DNA of 64,000 bases. Source: Alphaproteobacteria bacterium (GTDB taxonomy: Bacteria > Pseudomonadota > Alphaproteobacteria > UBA8366 > GCA-2717185). Made by a program: the position numbers and the translations under genes. The notes under the pieces were generated by a model, which searched no databases, was not told the origin of the DNA, and saw only the letters and a program-made list of their open reading frames with translations. Positions 19,882 through 27,467 of the stretch are shown one piece after another (position 1 is the first letter of the stretch; every line of letters starts with the position of its first letter). The stretch lies in contig JBBDQU010000051.1 in NCBI GenBank assembly GCA_040905865.1, positions 33,103-97,102 of the forward strand, in the 5' to 3' direction.

Positions 19882-20650
19882 TGAACAGACGACCGTAACG
19901 TATCGAGACGGGCCATTTCCAGACTTCCCAGATGCGGGCCGCGCCATTGGTCGAGAAAAACAGGAACTGAGCCTTGCCGACCAGGTTTTCCGCCGGAATG
20001 AAGCCGACCTCGTCGAGCACGCGGCTGTCCTGCGAGTTGTCCCGGTTGTCGCCCATCGCGAAATATTGCCCCGGCGGTACGGTAAACACATCGGTGTCGT
20101 CGAGCCGGCCCGTATCCCCCTGTACTTCGAGGATCTGATAGGCGACGCCGTTCGGCAGCGTTTCCACATAGCGCACGACCATCGGCGGTCCCGGTTCGCC
20201 CAGCGCGAAATCGCCGATGCGGCGCCGTTTTACCGGTACGCCGTTGATATGCAGCACGCCGCTGACCACCTGGATGCGGTCGCCGGGCAGGCCGACGATC
20301 CGCTTGATGTAATCCGTTTCATTGTCCGTCGGCTTCTTGAACACGGCGACGTCGCCGCGTTCCGGCTCACTTTCAAATATCCGTCCCTTGAACAGCGGCG
20401 GGCTGAACGGGAAGGAATGCCGACTGTAACCATATGAATACTTTGAAACAAACAGATAGTCGCCGACCAGCAGCGTCGGCTTCATCGACCCCGACGGGAT
20501 ATTGAAGGGCTCGAAAAGGAAAGTCCGCAGGACCAGGGCGACAAGGATCGCATAAGTAACCGTCTTGATCGTTTCGACGGTTTCGCTGCCCGACTTAGAC
20601 CCCGCCGCAGCCTTGGCTGCCGGGTCATTCTGCGCATTTTTGGACGCCAT
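19868..20650 (-). CDS. lepB: Signal peptidase I
   Basis: A 260-residue inner-membrane serine protease that removes signal peptides from secreted proteins. After an alanine- and serine-rich cytoplasmic tail comes one membrane helix (about residues 28-47). The catalytic Ser55 is in 'IPSGSMKPTL', Lys116 is in 'DYIKRIVGLPGD', and box E is 'MGDNRDNSQDSR'. The single N-terminal anchor and the catalytic dyad fit a normal alphaproteobacterial enzyme. It is part of the acpS-lepB-rnc-era gene string; its 3' end overlaps rnc. There is a 27-nt gap to the upstream acpS stop. Confidence 0.95.
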   Translation of the reverse strand: MASKNAQNDPAAKAAAGSKSGSETVETIKTVTYAILVALVLRTFLFEPFNIPSGSMKPTLLVGDYLFVSKYSYGYSRHSFPFSPPLFKGRIFESEPERGDVAVFKKPTDNETDYIKRIVGLPGDRIQVVSGVLHINGVPVKRRRIGDFALGEPGPPMVVRYVETLPNGVAYQILEVQGDTGRLDDTDVFTVPPGQYFAMGDNRDNSQDSRVLDEVGFIPAENLVGKAQFLFFSTNGAARIWEVWKWPVSIRYGRLFNGID

Positions 20651-20677
20651 GGATCGCCTTTTCCGGAAGTGGCCCGT

Positions 20678-21118
20678 TTATGGTGTTCCGCTGCGGCCAG
20701 TGTCAAGGCTCGCCGCGACATCCGGCACTGCAAAAATGATCACGACCGCGTTCGCCAGCCCCGATTCATCGGTCAGCGACACCTCGACATGCGCCCGCAT
20801 GCCGGGCGGCGTCAGCATATCCAGCCGTGCCCGCGCGCCGCCGGTCAGGGACATGGTAGGTTTTCCCGACGGCAGGTGCACGACCTCCATGTCGCGCCAG
20901 AACACCCCCTTGCGGAAACCCGTGCCAAGCGCCTTGGAACACGCCTCCTTGGCGGCGAACATCTGGGCGTAGCGGCCCGCGCGGTTGAACGGCCTGCGCT
21001 CGGCCCGCGCCTGTTCCTGTATGGTGTAAAGGCGCTTTTCGAACCGCCCGGCAAAACGCGTCAGCGTTTCCTCGATCCGGGATATATCGCAGAGGTCGGT
21101 ACCCAGCCCGATGATCAT
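20678..21118 (-). CDS. acpS: Holo-[acyl-carrier-protein] synthase
   Basis: A 146-residue enzyme that transfers 4'-phosphopantetheine from CoA to apo-ACP in fatty acid synthesis. The N-terminal motif '[17 protein letters not shown]' contains the Mg-binding Asp8, and '[15 protein letters not shown]' holds the second conserved acidic and lysine residues. It overlaps pdxJ by 4 nt (ATGA), a conserved pdxJ-acpS pairing. The C-terminal 15 residues after 'VVIIFAVPD' are longer than usual and probably disordered. Confidence 0.95.
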   Translation of the reverse strand: MIIGLGTDLCDISRIEETLTRFAGRFEKRLYTIQEQARAERRPFNRAGRYAQMFAAKEACSKALGTGFRKGVFWRDMEVVHLPSGKPTMSLTGGARARLDMLTPPGMRAHVEVSLTDESGLANAVVIIFAVPDVAASLDTGRSGTP

Positions 21119-21876
21119 GCGCTGCGCGCGCCCTGCGAACCGGCACGCGCCGTATCCATCAGCGACCGCATCCGGCGAATGGCCGAATCCAGCCCGCTGA
21201 ATATCGCTTCGCCGATCAGGAAATGGCCGATATTGAGCTCCCGGACGGTGGTAATTTCCGCAATCGGCGCGACATTGTCATAGGTCAGCCCGTGGCCGAC
21301 ATGGCATTCCAGGCCGATCGCTTCCGCATGGGCCGCCGCGGCGACGATGCGCGCGAGTTCCGCGTCCCGCGACGCCCCGTCCAGGTCGGCATAGGCGCCC
21401 GCATGCAGTTCGACGACCGGGGCGCCGAGTGCGACCGCGGCATCGAGCTGTTTCGGGTCCGCCTCGACGAACAGCGAGACGCGAATACCCGCATCGGCCA
21501 GTGTCCGGATAACGGGTTGCAGGTGATTGTGGCCGCGAATGGCGTCCAGCCCGCCTTCGGTCGTACGCTCCTCGCGTTTTTCCGGCACGATACACACCGC
21601 ATGCGGCAGGTACCGCAACGCGATGGCGACCATTTCCTCCGTCGCCGCCATCTCGAAGTTCAGGGGCGCATCGACCTCTTCGCGGATACGCCGGATATCG
21701 TCGTCGCGGATATGGCGCCGGTCTTCCCGCAGATGCGCCGTGATTCCGTCCGCGCCGGCGGCGGCGGCCATCCGCGCCGCGCGCACCGGATCGGGATAAT
21801 CGCCTTCACGGGCGTTGCGGATTGTCGCCACGTGATCGATGTTCACGCCGAGGCGCAGTTTCGAATTATTCCGCAT
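21115..21876 (-). CDS. pdxJ: Pyridoxine 5'-phosphate synthase
   Basis: A 253-residue TIM-barrel enzyme that condenses 1-deoxy-D-xylulose 5-phosphate with 3-amino-2-oxopropyl phosphate to make pyridoxine 5'-phosphate, in the DXP-dependent vitamin B6 pathway. Landmarks are '[17 protein letters not shown]' at the N-terminus, '[14 protein letters not shown]' in the substrate region, '[10 protein letters not shown]' and '[12 protein letters not shown]'. It is translationally coupled to acpS downstream and lies 31 nt after the (p)ppGpp synthetase gene. Confidence 0.96.
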   Translation of the reverse strand: MRNNSKLRLGVNIDHVATIRNAREGDYPDPVRAARMAAAAGADGITAHLREDRRHIRDDDIRRIREEVDAPLNFEMAATEEMVAIALRYLPHAVCIVPEKREERTTEGGLDAIRGHNHLQPVIRTLADAGIRVSLFVEADPKQLDAAVALGAPVVELHAGAYADLDGASRDAELARIVAAAAHAEAIGLECHVGHGLTYDNVAPIAEITTVRELNIGHFLIGEAIFSGLDSAIRRMRSLMDTARAGSQGARSA

Positions 21877-21907
21877 GGCGTTTCAACCTTCCTCGCAAGC
21901 GGGCAAA

Positions 21908-24043
21908 TCAGCCCCGTTCGCGTTCGACGAGACCGACCGCCGGGTCCGCCCGCAGTCCGGCGATGATGTCGCTCAACTGATCGACATTGTTTACTTCAAC
22001 GTCGATCTGCAATTCAAAGAAATCGGTGGAGCGGTCGCTGATTTTCAGGTTGGTGATGTTGCCCTGCCCGCGCCCGATAACACCGGTCAGGGCCGCCAGC
22101 GCACCCGGGCTGTTCGACAGGGTCACCAGAAGACGGCCGACATGTCCGCTGCCATCCCGCGCGCTGGCATCCCAGTGGACGTCCACCCATTGTTCGGGAA
22201 CGTCGACGAAATTGGCCAGGGTTTCGCAATCCGTCGTGTGGATCGTCAGCCCCCGGCCCGTCGCGGCAATGCCGACGATCTGGTCGCCGGGCAATGGATG
22301 GCAGCAGGTGCCCAGATGGACCGCCATGCCCGGGATCAGGCCGCGAATCGGTACGGCGAATTCGTTCGGCTCTCCGCCCCCGGACGGGCCTGCCGCCCCG
22401 TTCGCGCCAAATTCCGATGCCCGGATCTCCGGAAAGGCGGATGTCACGACTTCCCAGCCGGTAATCTGCCCCGCGCCCAGCGCCTCGTACAATTCGCTCA
22501 TGGAGCGGCAGGAAAACTTCGGCAGGATGCCCAGGACCGCCTTTTCCTCGAAAACCCGGCCCTCGCGGCGAAACGCCTTTTCGACGATCTCGCGGCCCAG
22601 CTTCATGTATTCCTCGCGCTGCTGCGAGCGGACGTACCGGCGTATGCAGGCCCTGGCCTTGCCGGAAATGACAAAGCTTTCCCAGGCCGGCGACGGCGTC
22701 TGGTCCGCGGAAGTCACGATTTCGACCTGATCGCCATTCTTGAGTTCGGTACGCAGCGGTGCGCGCTCGCCGTTGATCTTCGCGCCAATGCAGGTATTGC
22801 CGATTTCGGTATGGACGGCATAGGCGAAATCCACCGGCGTCGCCCCGCGCGGCAGTTCCTTGAGTTCGCCCTTCGGCGAAAAGCAGAACACCTGGTCGCT
22901 GAACATTTCCAGTTTGGTGTTTTCCAGGAATTCCTCCGGCGCCTCCGCCTGCTCCAGAATCTCCAGCAGTCCCCGGAGCCAGCGGTACTGCCGCCCGTCC
23001 TGCTGCACGCCCTGCTTGAAATGCCAGTGCGCCGCCAGACCGAGTTCCGCCACCTCATGCATTTCACGGGTGCGGATCTGGACTTCGATCCGCTGGTTTT
23101 CCGGTCCCATCACCGTGGTGTGCAGCGACCGGTATTCGTTCGGTTTGGGAATGGAGATATAATCCTTGAACCGGCCGGGCACGACGCGATACCGGCCGTG
23201 GATGATGCCCAAGGCCTGGTAGCACTCTTCCGGGGTTCCCACGACGACGCGGAATCCCATGATGTCCGAGAGCTGTTCGAAGGCGATGTGCTTGCGGCGC
23301 ATTTTCCGCCAGATGGAAAACGGCGTCTTCTCCCGGCCCGACACCTCGGCGAGGACATTCCGGCCCGCCAGCGTCTCCTGGAGTTCGGCGCTGACGCGCC
23401 CGACAATATCGCCGCCGCGCTGTTTCAGAAAGCTCAGCCGCTTGGTAATCGATCCCCGGGCATCCGGGTTCAGTTCGGCAAAGGACAGGTCTTCCAGTTC
23501 GTCTTTCCAGTCACGGATGCCGATCCGCTCGGCCAGCGGCGCATAGATATCCATCGTCTCGCTGGCGATACGGTGTCGCTTGGCGTCGCTGCGGATATAT
23601 TTCAGCGTGCGCATGTTGTGCAGGCGATCCGCCTGCTTGACCAGCAGGACCCGGATGTCCTCCGACATGGCCAGCAGCAGCTTGCGAAAATTCTCCGCCT
23701 GCTTTGCCCTGTCCGACACGGTTTCCAGCTGGCTCAGCTTGGTCACCCCGTCCACCAGCCGCGCGACCTTGTCGCCGAACAGCGAGCGGATATCCTCCAT
23801 TGTGGCGACGGTATCCTCGACCGTATCGTGCAACAGGCCGGTGATGATCGAATCGCAGTCGAGCTTCTTTTCGGAAAGGATGCCCGCGACTTCGACGGGA
23901 TGTGAAAAATAGGGGTCGCCGGACTCGCGCAACTGCAATCCGTGCGCCTTCATAGAAAATACATAAGCGCGGTTCAGGGCGCTTTCATCGGCGTCCGGAT
24001 CGTAGCCGAGTACCCGCTCTACGAGCTCATACTGCCGCATCAT
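21908..24043 (-). CDS. rsh: Bifunctional (p)ppGpp synthetase/hydrolase (RelA/SpoT homologue)
   Basis: A 711-residue stringent-response enzyme, the single long RSH expected in alphaproteobacteria. It contains an HD hydrolase domain (about 30-180) whose metal ligands 'LLHDTVEDT' (His72, Asp73, Glu77, Asp78) are intact, so it can degrade (p)ppGpp. A synthetase domain follows (about 230-350, 'RVVPGRFKDYISIPKPN' and 'YRSLHTTV'), then a TGS domain ('VFCFSPKGELKELPRGATP'), a conserved-cysteine region ('HLGTCCHPLPGD') and a C-terminal ACT domain. The start is one of two adjacent ATGs (24043 or 24040); neither has a strong ribosome-binding site, and translation may depend on rpoZ upstream. Confidence 0.94.
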   Translation of the reverse strand: MMRQYELVERVLGYDPDADESALNRAYVFSMKAHGLQLRESGDPYFSHPVEVAGILSEKKLDCDSIITGLLHDTVEDTVATMEDIRSLFGDKVARLVDGVTKLSQLETVSDRAKQAENFRKLLLAMSEDIRVLLVKQADRLHNMRTLKYIRSDAKRHRIASETMDIYAPLAERIGIRDWKDELEDLSFAELNPDARGSITKRLSFLKQRGGDIVGRVSAELQETLAGRNVLAEVSGREKTPFSIWRKMRRKHIAFEQLSDIMGFRVVVGTPEECYQALGIIHGRYRVVPGRFKDYISIPKPNEYRSLHTTVMGPENQRIEVQIRTREMHEVAELGLAAHWHFKQGVQQDGRQYRWLRGLLEILEQAEAPEEFLENTKLEMFSDQVFCFSPKGELKELPRGATPVDFAYAVHTEIGNTCIGAKINGERAPLRTELKNGDQVEIVTSADQTPSPAWESFVISGKARACIRRYVRSQQREEYMKLGREIVEKAFRREGRVFEEKAVLGILPKFSCRSMSELYEALGAGQITGWEVVTSAFPEIRASEFGANGAAGPSGGGEPNEFAVPIRGLIPGMAVHLGTCCHPLPGDQIVGIAATGRGLTIHTTDCETLANFVDVPEQWVDVHWDASARDGSGHVGRLLVTLSNSPGALAALTGVIGRGQGNITNLKISDRSTDFFELQIDVEVNNVDQLSDIIAGLRADPAVGLVERERG

Positions 24044-24099
24044 GCGGCAATGCACCACGAGGCAGGCAGCATCCCGTCAGGATATCCGCCGCGGACCGG

Positions 24100-24447
24100 T
24101 CAATCGTCTGTATCGTCATCTTCATATTTTATCGCTGCCGGCGCGGCCATTTCGCCGGCTTCCGCCATGGCGGCGCCCGCCATGAGTTCGACCGGATCCT
24201 CGTCTTCCGGCTCGTCGATTTCCACGTGCTTTTGCATCCCGCGGATCACCGAGTTTTCCAGTTCCTCGATATCGATGGACTCTTCCGCGATTTCGCGCAG
24301 GGCGATGACCGGATTCTTGTCGTTGTCCCGCTCAACGGAAATCGGTGCGCCGGCGGAAATGCCCCGGCTGCGCTGCGCGGCAAGCACCACCAGTTCGAAC
24401 CTGTTCGGAACCTTAAGAACACAATCTTCAACGGTTACACGAGCCAT
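24100..24447 (-). CDS. rpoZ: DNA-directed RNA polymerase omega subunit
   Basis: A 115-residue protein that helps assemble RNA polymerase. The N-terminal '[20 protein letters not shown]' is the omega signature, followed by 'RSRGISAGA' and '[15 protein letters not shown]'. The C-terminal tail (after about residue 75) is acidic and low-complexity and probably disordered, as in other alphaproteobacteria. It lies 56 nt upstream of the RSH gene on the same strand, the classical rpoZ-spoT order. In E. coli omega mediates part of the ppGpp response. It diverges from the NYN gene across a 260-nt gap. Confidence 0.95.
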   Translation of the reverse strand: MARVTVEDCVLKVPNRFELVVLAAQRSRGISAGAPISVERDNDKNPVIALREIAEESIDIEELENSVIRGMQKHVEIDEPEDEDPVELMAGAAMAEAGEMAAPAAIKYEDDDTDD

Positions 24448-24707
24448 GGGGAAAATTCTCCAACGTCAGTCTTCAGAGCGGGCGCGGACTATAGGCATGT
24501 CCAGTCTGCAACACAATAGCTTTGCCTGCCGCAGCCGATTGTCAATATCTTCATGGTGACGACGGCAAACTTTACAGGCGCGCCCTTGCCGAATCGCGTA
24601 TTTCAGCATAGATAGATTAAGTTTAGATCCTTGCGGCGCGGCCATTATGCCGGTTGTTGCCGCGAGCAATTCACATATTCGAGTTTATTCCACAAGGTAA
24701 AAAATGA

Positions 24708-25346
24708 ATGACTATAAGAATTTATAACGACGAAAAAGTCGCTCTTTTTATCGATGGCGCGAACCTGTATGCCGCGGCACGGGCACTGGGTTTTGATATC
24801 GACTACAAACGGCTGCTGGAAGTCTTCAGCAAGAAAGGGCGCCTGATCCGCGCCCTTTATTATACGGCACTGATCGAGGATCAGGAGTATTCGCCGATCC
24901 GGCCGCTGGTCGACTGGCTGGACTACAACGGCTACACCATGATCACGAAGCCGACCAAGGAATTCACCGACAGCTACGGCCGGCGCAAGATCAAGGGGAA
25001 TATGGATATCGAACTGGCCATCGACGTGATGGAGATGTCCGACCAGCTTGACCATATCGTCCTGTTTTCGGGCGATGGCGATTTCCGGCGCCTCGTCGAG
25101 GCCGTGCAGCGCAAGGGGGTCCGGGTAACGGTTGTCAGCACGGTACGCTCGTCGCCGCCGATGGCCGCTGACGAACTGCGCCGCCAGGCGGACCAGTTCG
25201 TGGAACTGATGGATCTCGCGGATGAAATCGGCCGAAAATCCCGCCGTGACAACGCCGTCCCCGACGATGACGACGATGGCGGCTATCTGCCCGATGATGA
25301 CGAATACGAGGACGAGTTCGACGAACCCATCGTTACCCCGGCCTGA
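24708..25346 (+). CDS. NYN domain protein (LabA/DUF88 family)
   Basis: A 212-residue protein with a PIN-like NYN nuclease domain. The acidic active-site positions are visible in 'ALFIDGANLYAA' (Asp16), 'KGNMDIELAIDVMEM' and 'LFSGDGDFRRLV'. Family members are RNA-processing or decay enzymes, or LabA-type regulators. The C-terminal 35 residues are strongly acidic ('DDDDDGG', 'DDDEYEDEFDE') and likely disordered. AAGG lies about 11 nt upstream of the ATG; another ATG 4 nt before is out of frame. A 14-nt gap separates it from the glycosylase gene. The target RNA is unknown. Confidence 0.88.
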   Translation: MTIRIYNDEKVALFIDGANLYAAARALGFDIDYKRLLEVFSKKGRLIRALYYTALIEDQEYSPIRPLVDWLDYNGYTMITKPTKEFTDSYGRRKIKGNMDIELAIDVMEMSDQLDHIVLFSGDGDFRRLVEAVQRKGVRVTVVSTVRSSPPMAADELRRQADQFVELMDLADEIGRKSRRDNAVPDDDDDGGYLPDDDEYEDEFDEPIVTPA

Positions 25347-25360
25347 ATAGCGGCCCTGAC

Positions 25361-26110
25361 GTGCCCGTTGCCCTGCCCGGCCTGGATTGTCCGAAATGCC
25401 CGCGTCTGGCGGCATTTCGCGCGGAAAACCGGGTTGCCTGGCCCGACTGGCACAATGCGCCCGTATCGAGTTTCGGCCCGGCGGACGCTTCGCTGCTGAT
25501 CGTCGGACTGGCGCCGGGCCTGCGCGGCGCGAACCGGACCGGCCGGCCGTTTACCGGCGACTACGCGGGCCAGCTTCTCTACCCGACCCTGCTGAAATTC
25601 GGCTTCGCGGCGGGCGCCTACGGGGAGACCGCGGAAGACGGGGTGGCCCTGGTCGATTGCCGGATCACCAACGCGGTGCGATGCGTGCCGCCGCAGAACA
25701 AGCCGATAGGCGCCGAAATATCGGCCTGCCGCCCCTTTCTGGCCACTGAAATCGCGGGCATGCCGCGGCTTCGGATCGTTCTGGCGCTGGGCACCGTCGC
25801 CCATGCCTCGATCATCCGCGCGCTGGGCCTGCGCATCGCCGACTGGAAATTCGGGCATGGCGCGTTCCACCTGCCGCCCGGCGGCCCGGTTCTGGCGAAC
25901 AGCTATCACTGCTCGCGTTACAACACGAATACGGGGCGGCTCACGGAAGCCATGTTTCACGACGTTTTCCGCGAGATCGCTAGCCGCGGTCGCGCAGGAC
26001 GCGCGCCTTCTGGCGGTCCCACTCGCGGTCTTTCGTCGTCTGCCGCTTGTCGACCTGCCGCTTGCCGCGCGCCAGACCCAGCATCACCTTGGCGATGCCC
26101 CGATCGTTGA
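25361..26110 (+). CDS. Uracil-DNA glycosylase, family 5 (UdgB-like, iron-sulfur)
   Basis: A 249-residue base-excision repair enzyme. Family 5 is indicated by 'GLAPGLRGANRTGRPFTGD' in place of the family 4 motif, and by the C-terminal motif 'NSYHCSRYNTNTGRL'. Cysteines in 'LDCPKCPRL', 'NAVRCVPP' and 'ISACRP' are the likely 4Fe-4S ligands. It removes uracil, and often hypoxanthine or other damaged bases, from DNA. The start is GTG. Homologues should end near 'AMFHDVF', at about residue 205. Here the frame runs about 44 residues further, all inside the 3' end of the opposite smpB gene (overlap of 131 bp), so the tail is probably an unconserved readthrough extension. Confidence 0.88.
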   Translation: MPVALPGLDCPKCPRLAAFRAENRVAWPDWHNAPVSSFGPADASLLIVGLAPGLRGANRTGRPFTGDYAGQLLYPTLLKFGFAAGAYGETAEDGVALVDCRITNAVRCVPPQNKPIGAEISACRPFLATEIAGMPRLRIVLALGTVAHASIIRALGLRIADWKFGHGAFHLPPGGPVLANSYHCSRYNTNTGRLTEAMFHDVFREIASRGRAGRAPSGGPTRGLSSSAACRPAACRAPDPASPWRCPDR

Positions 26111-26450
26111 AATAGATCGACATGGGGACGATGGTCACGCCCTGCCGCTTGGCCGCCCCCATCAGCTTGTCGACCTGCTTGCGATGCAGCAGCAGCTTGC
26201 GGGGCCGGGTCGGCACATGATTGAAATGCCCGCTGTTGCCGTATTCCGGAATATAACAGTTGTGCAGCCACAATTCGCCGTCGCGGGGGCCGGCCCATGA
26301 TTCCGACAGGCTGGCCTTGCCCTCCCGCAACGCCTTTACCTCCGTCCCCACAAGCATGATGCCCGCTTCGATCTTTTCGTCGATGAAGTAGTCGTATTGC
26401 GCGCGCCGGTTCTGTGCGACCGCCCGGTTGGTAGACGGTTGTTGCGCCAT
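25980..26450 (-). CDS. smpB: SsrA-binding protein (tmRNA chaperone)
   Basis: A 156-residue RNA-binding protein that brings tmRNA to stalled ribosomes. Family segments are 'RAQYDYFIDEKIEAGIMLVG', 'GTEVKALREGKASLSES' and 'YIPEYGNSGHFNHVPTRPRK'. The basic tail 'KRQTTKDREWDRQKARVLRD' inserts into the empty mRNA channel. Its end overlaps the extended 3' end of the convergent glycosylase gene. It follows dapA by only 4 nt, so the two probably form one transcript. The tmRNA gene itself is not seen here. Confidence 0.95.
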   Translation of the reverse strand: MAQQPSTNRAVAQNRRAQYDYFIDEKIEAGIMLVGTEVKALREGKASLSESWAGPRDGELWLHNCYIPEYGNSGHFNHVPTRPRKLLLHRKQVDKLMGAAKRQGVTIVPMSIYFNDRGIAKVMLGLARGKRQVDKRQTTKDREWDRQKARVLRDRG

Positions 26451-26454
26451 GGCG

Positions 26455-27330
26455 TCAGTTGATCAGCCCGCTCGCCACCAGGGTGCTGCGGACCGTTTCC
26501 TTGCTGCTTTCGGCGATGGGCGCCAGCGGCGGACGGCAGTCCGGCGCGCACTTGCCCATCAGGTGCGCCGCGTATTTCACCGGACCCGGGCTGGTTTCGC
26601 AGAACATGGCGCTGTGCAGCGGCATCAGCCGGTCGCGCATCGTCGCGAAGGTTTCCAGATCCCGCTTCTGCCACGCGACATGCAGTTTCGAGCACATGCC
26701 CGGGGCGATATTGGCCGTCACCGAGATGCAGCCGTCCCCGCCCTGGCCCAGGAAGGCCCCGATCGTGGCATCCTCGCCCGAAAGCTGGCAGAACTTTCCC
26801 TCGATCGCGAGACGCGAGGCCAGCGGCCGCGCCAGATCGTTCGTGGCGTCCTTCACGCCGACGATATTCGGCAGTTTCGCCAGCCGCGCCATGGTCGCCA
26901 CCGACATGTCGACAATCGAACGCCCGGGAATATTGTAGATGATGATCGGCAGGTCGACCGCTTCGGCGATCATGCTGTAATGCAGGTATAGGCCTTCCTG
27001 GGTCGGCTTGTTGTAATACGGCGTCACCACCAGGGCGGCATCTGCGCCCGCGTCTTTGGCGTGCTGTGTCAGTTCGATCGCCTCGGCGGTCGAGTTCGAC
27101 CCCGTGCCGGCGATGACGGGGACGCGCCCTTTCGCGACCTCGATACACAATTCGACGACGCGTTTGTGCTCGTCATGGCTCAGCGTCGGCGATTCACCGG
27201 TTGTGCCGGTCGGCACCAGCCCGTGGGTCCCCTCGGCGATCTGCCAGTCGATAAATGCCTGATAAGCGTCTTCGTCGACAGACCCGTTCCTGAAGGGTGT
27301 AATCAACGCCACTAACGATCCGTTAAACAT
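26455..27330 (-). CDS. dapA: 4-hydroxy-tetrahydrodipicolinate synthase
   Basis: A 291-residue TIM-barrel aldolase that condenses pyruvate with aspartate semialdehyde, the first committed step to lysine and meso-diaminopimelate. The Schiff-base Lys160 is in 'IVGVKDAT'. Tyr132 in 'IYNIPGRS' and the Thr pair in 'GTTGESPTL' (Thr43-Thr44) complete the catalytic triad region. The length is exactly typical. The start at 27330 gives the conserved 'MFNGSLVALITPF'; the frame to 27417 adds non-family residues. It is divergent from the lytic transglycosylase gene across a 137-nt shared promoter region, so two cell-wall genes share a control region. Confidence 0.94.
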   Translation of the reverse strand: MFNGSLVALITPFRNGSVDEDAYQAFIDWQIAEGTHGLVPTGTTGESPTLSHDEHKRVVELCIEVAKGRVPVIAGTGSNSTAEAIELTQHAKDAGADAALVVTPYYNKPTQEGLYLHYSMIAEAVDLPIIIYNIPGRSIVDMSVATMARLAKLPNIVGVKDATNDLARPLASRLAIEGKFCQLSGEDATIGAFLGQGGDGCISVTANIAPGMCSKLHVAWQKRDLETFATMRDRLMPLHSAMFCETSPGPVKYAAHLMGKCAPDCRPPLAPIAESSKETVRSTLVASGLIN

Positions 27331-27426
27331 AATGTTGTCTCCTTGGCCACCTCGGCGGCCGCCTCCCTGAGGGTAACGATTGGCGCAAAGGCAATCGGTA
27401 AATTTGTGCCCGGGCACGCCGTTTGA

Positions 27427-27455
27427 TTGTTGGCGTACAGTGTATCGTGTAAACT
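27427..27455 (+). promoter_or_regulatory. Putative sigma-70 promoter for the lytic transglycosylase gene
   Basis: TTGTTG (27427-27432) and TAAACT (27450-27455) are separated by exactly 17 bp. The start site would fall near 27462, only about 6 nt before the ATG at 27468, and no ribosome-binding site is present, so the mRNA may be nearly leaderless. Prediction by eye only. Confidence 0.35.
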
Positions 27456-27467
27456 ACCGGCAATGAA

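Noticed and set aside
21839..23905. Long plus-strand open frame of 688 codons
   Set aside because: Antisense to the RSH gene; composition typical of shadow frames.
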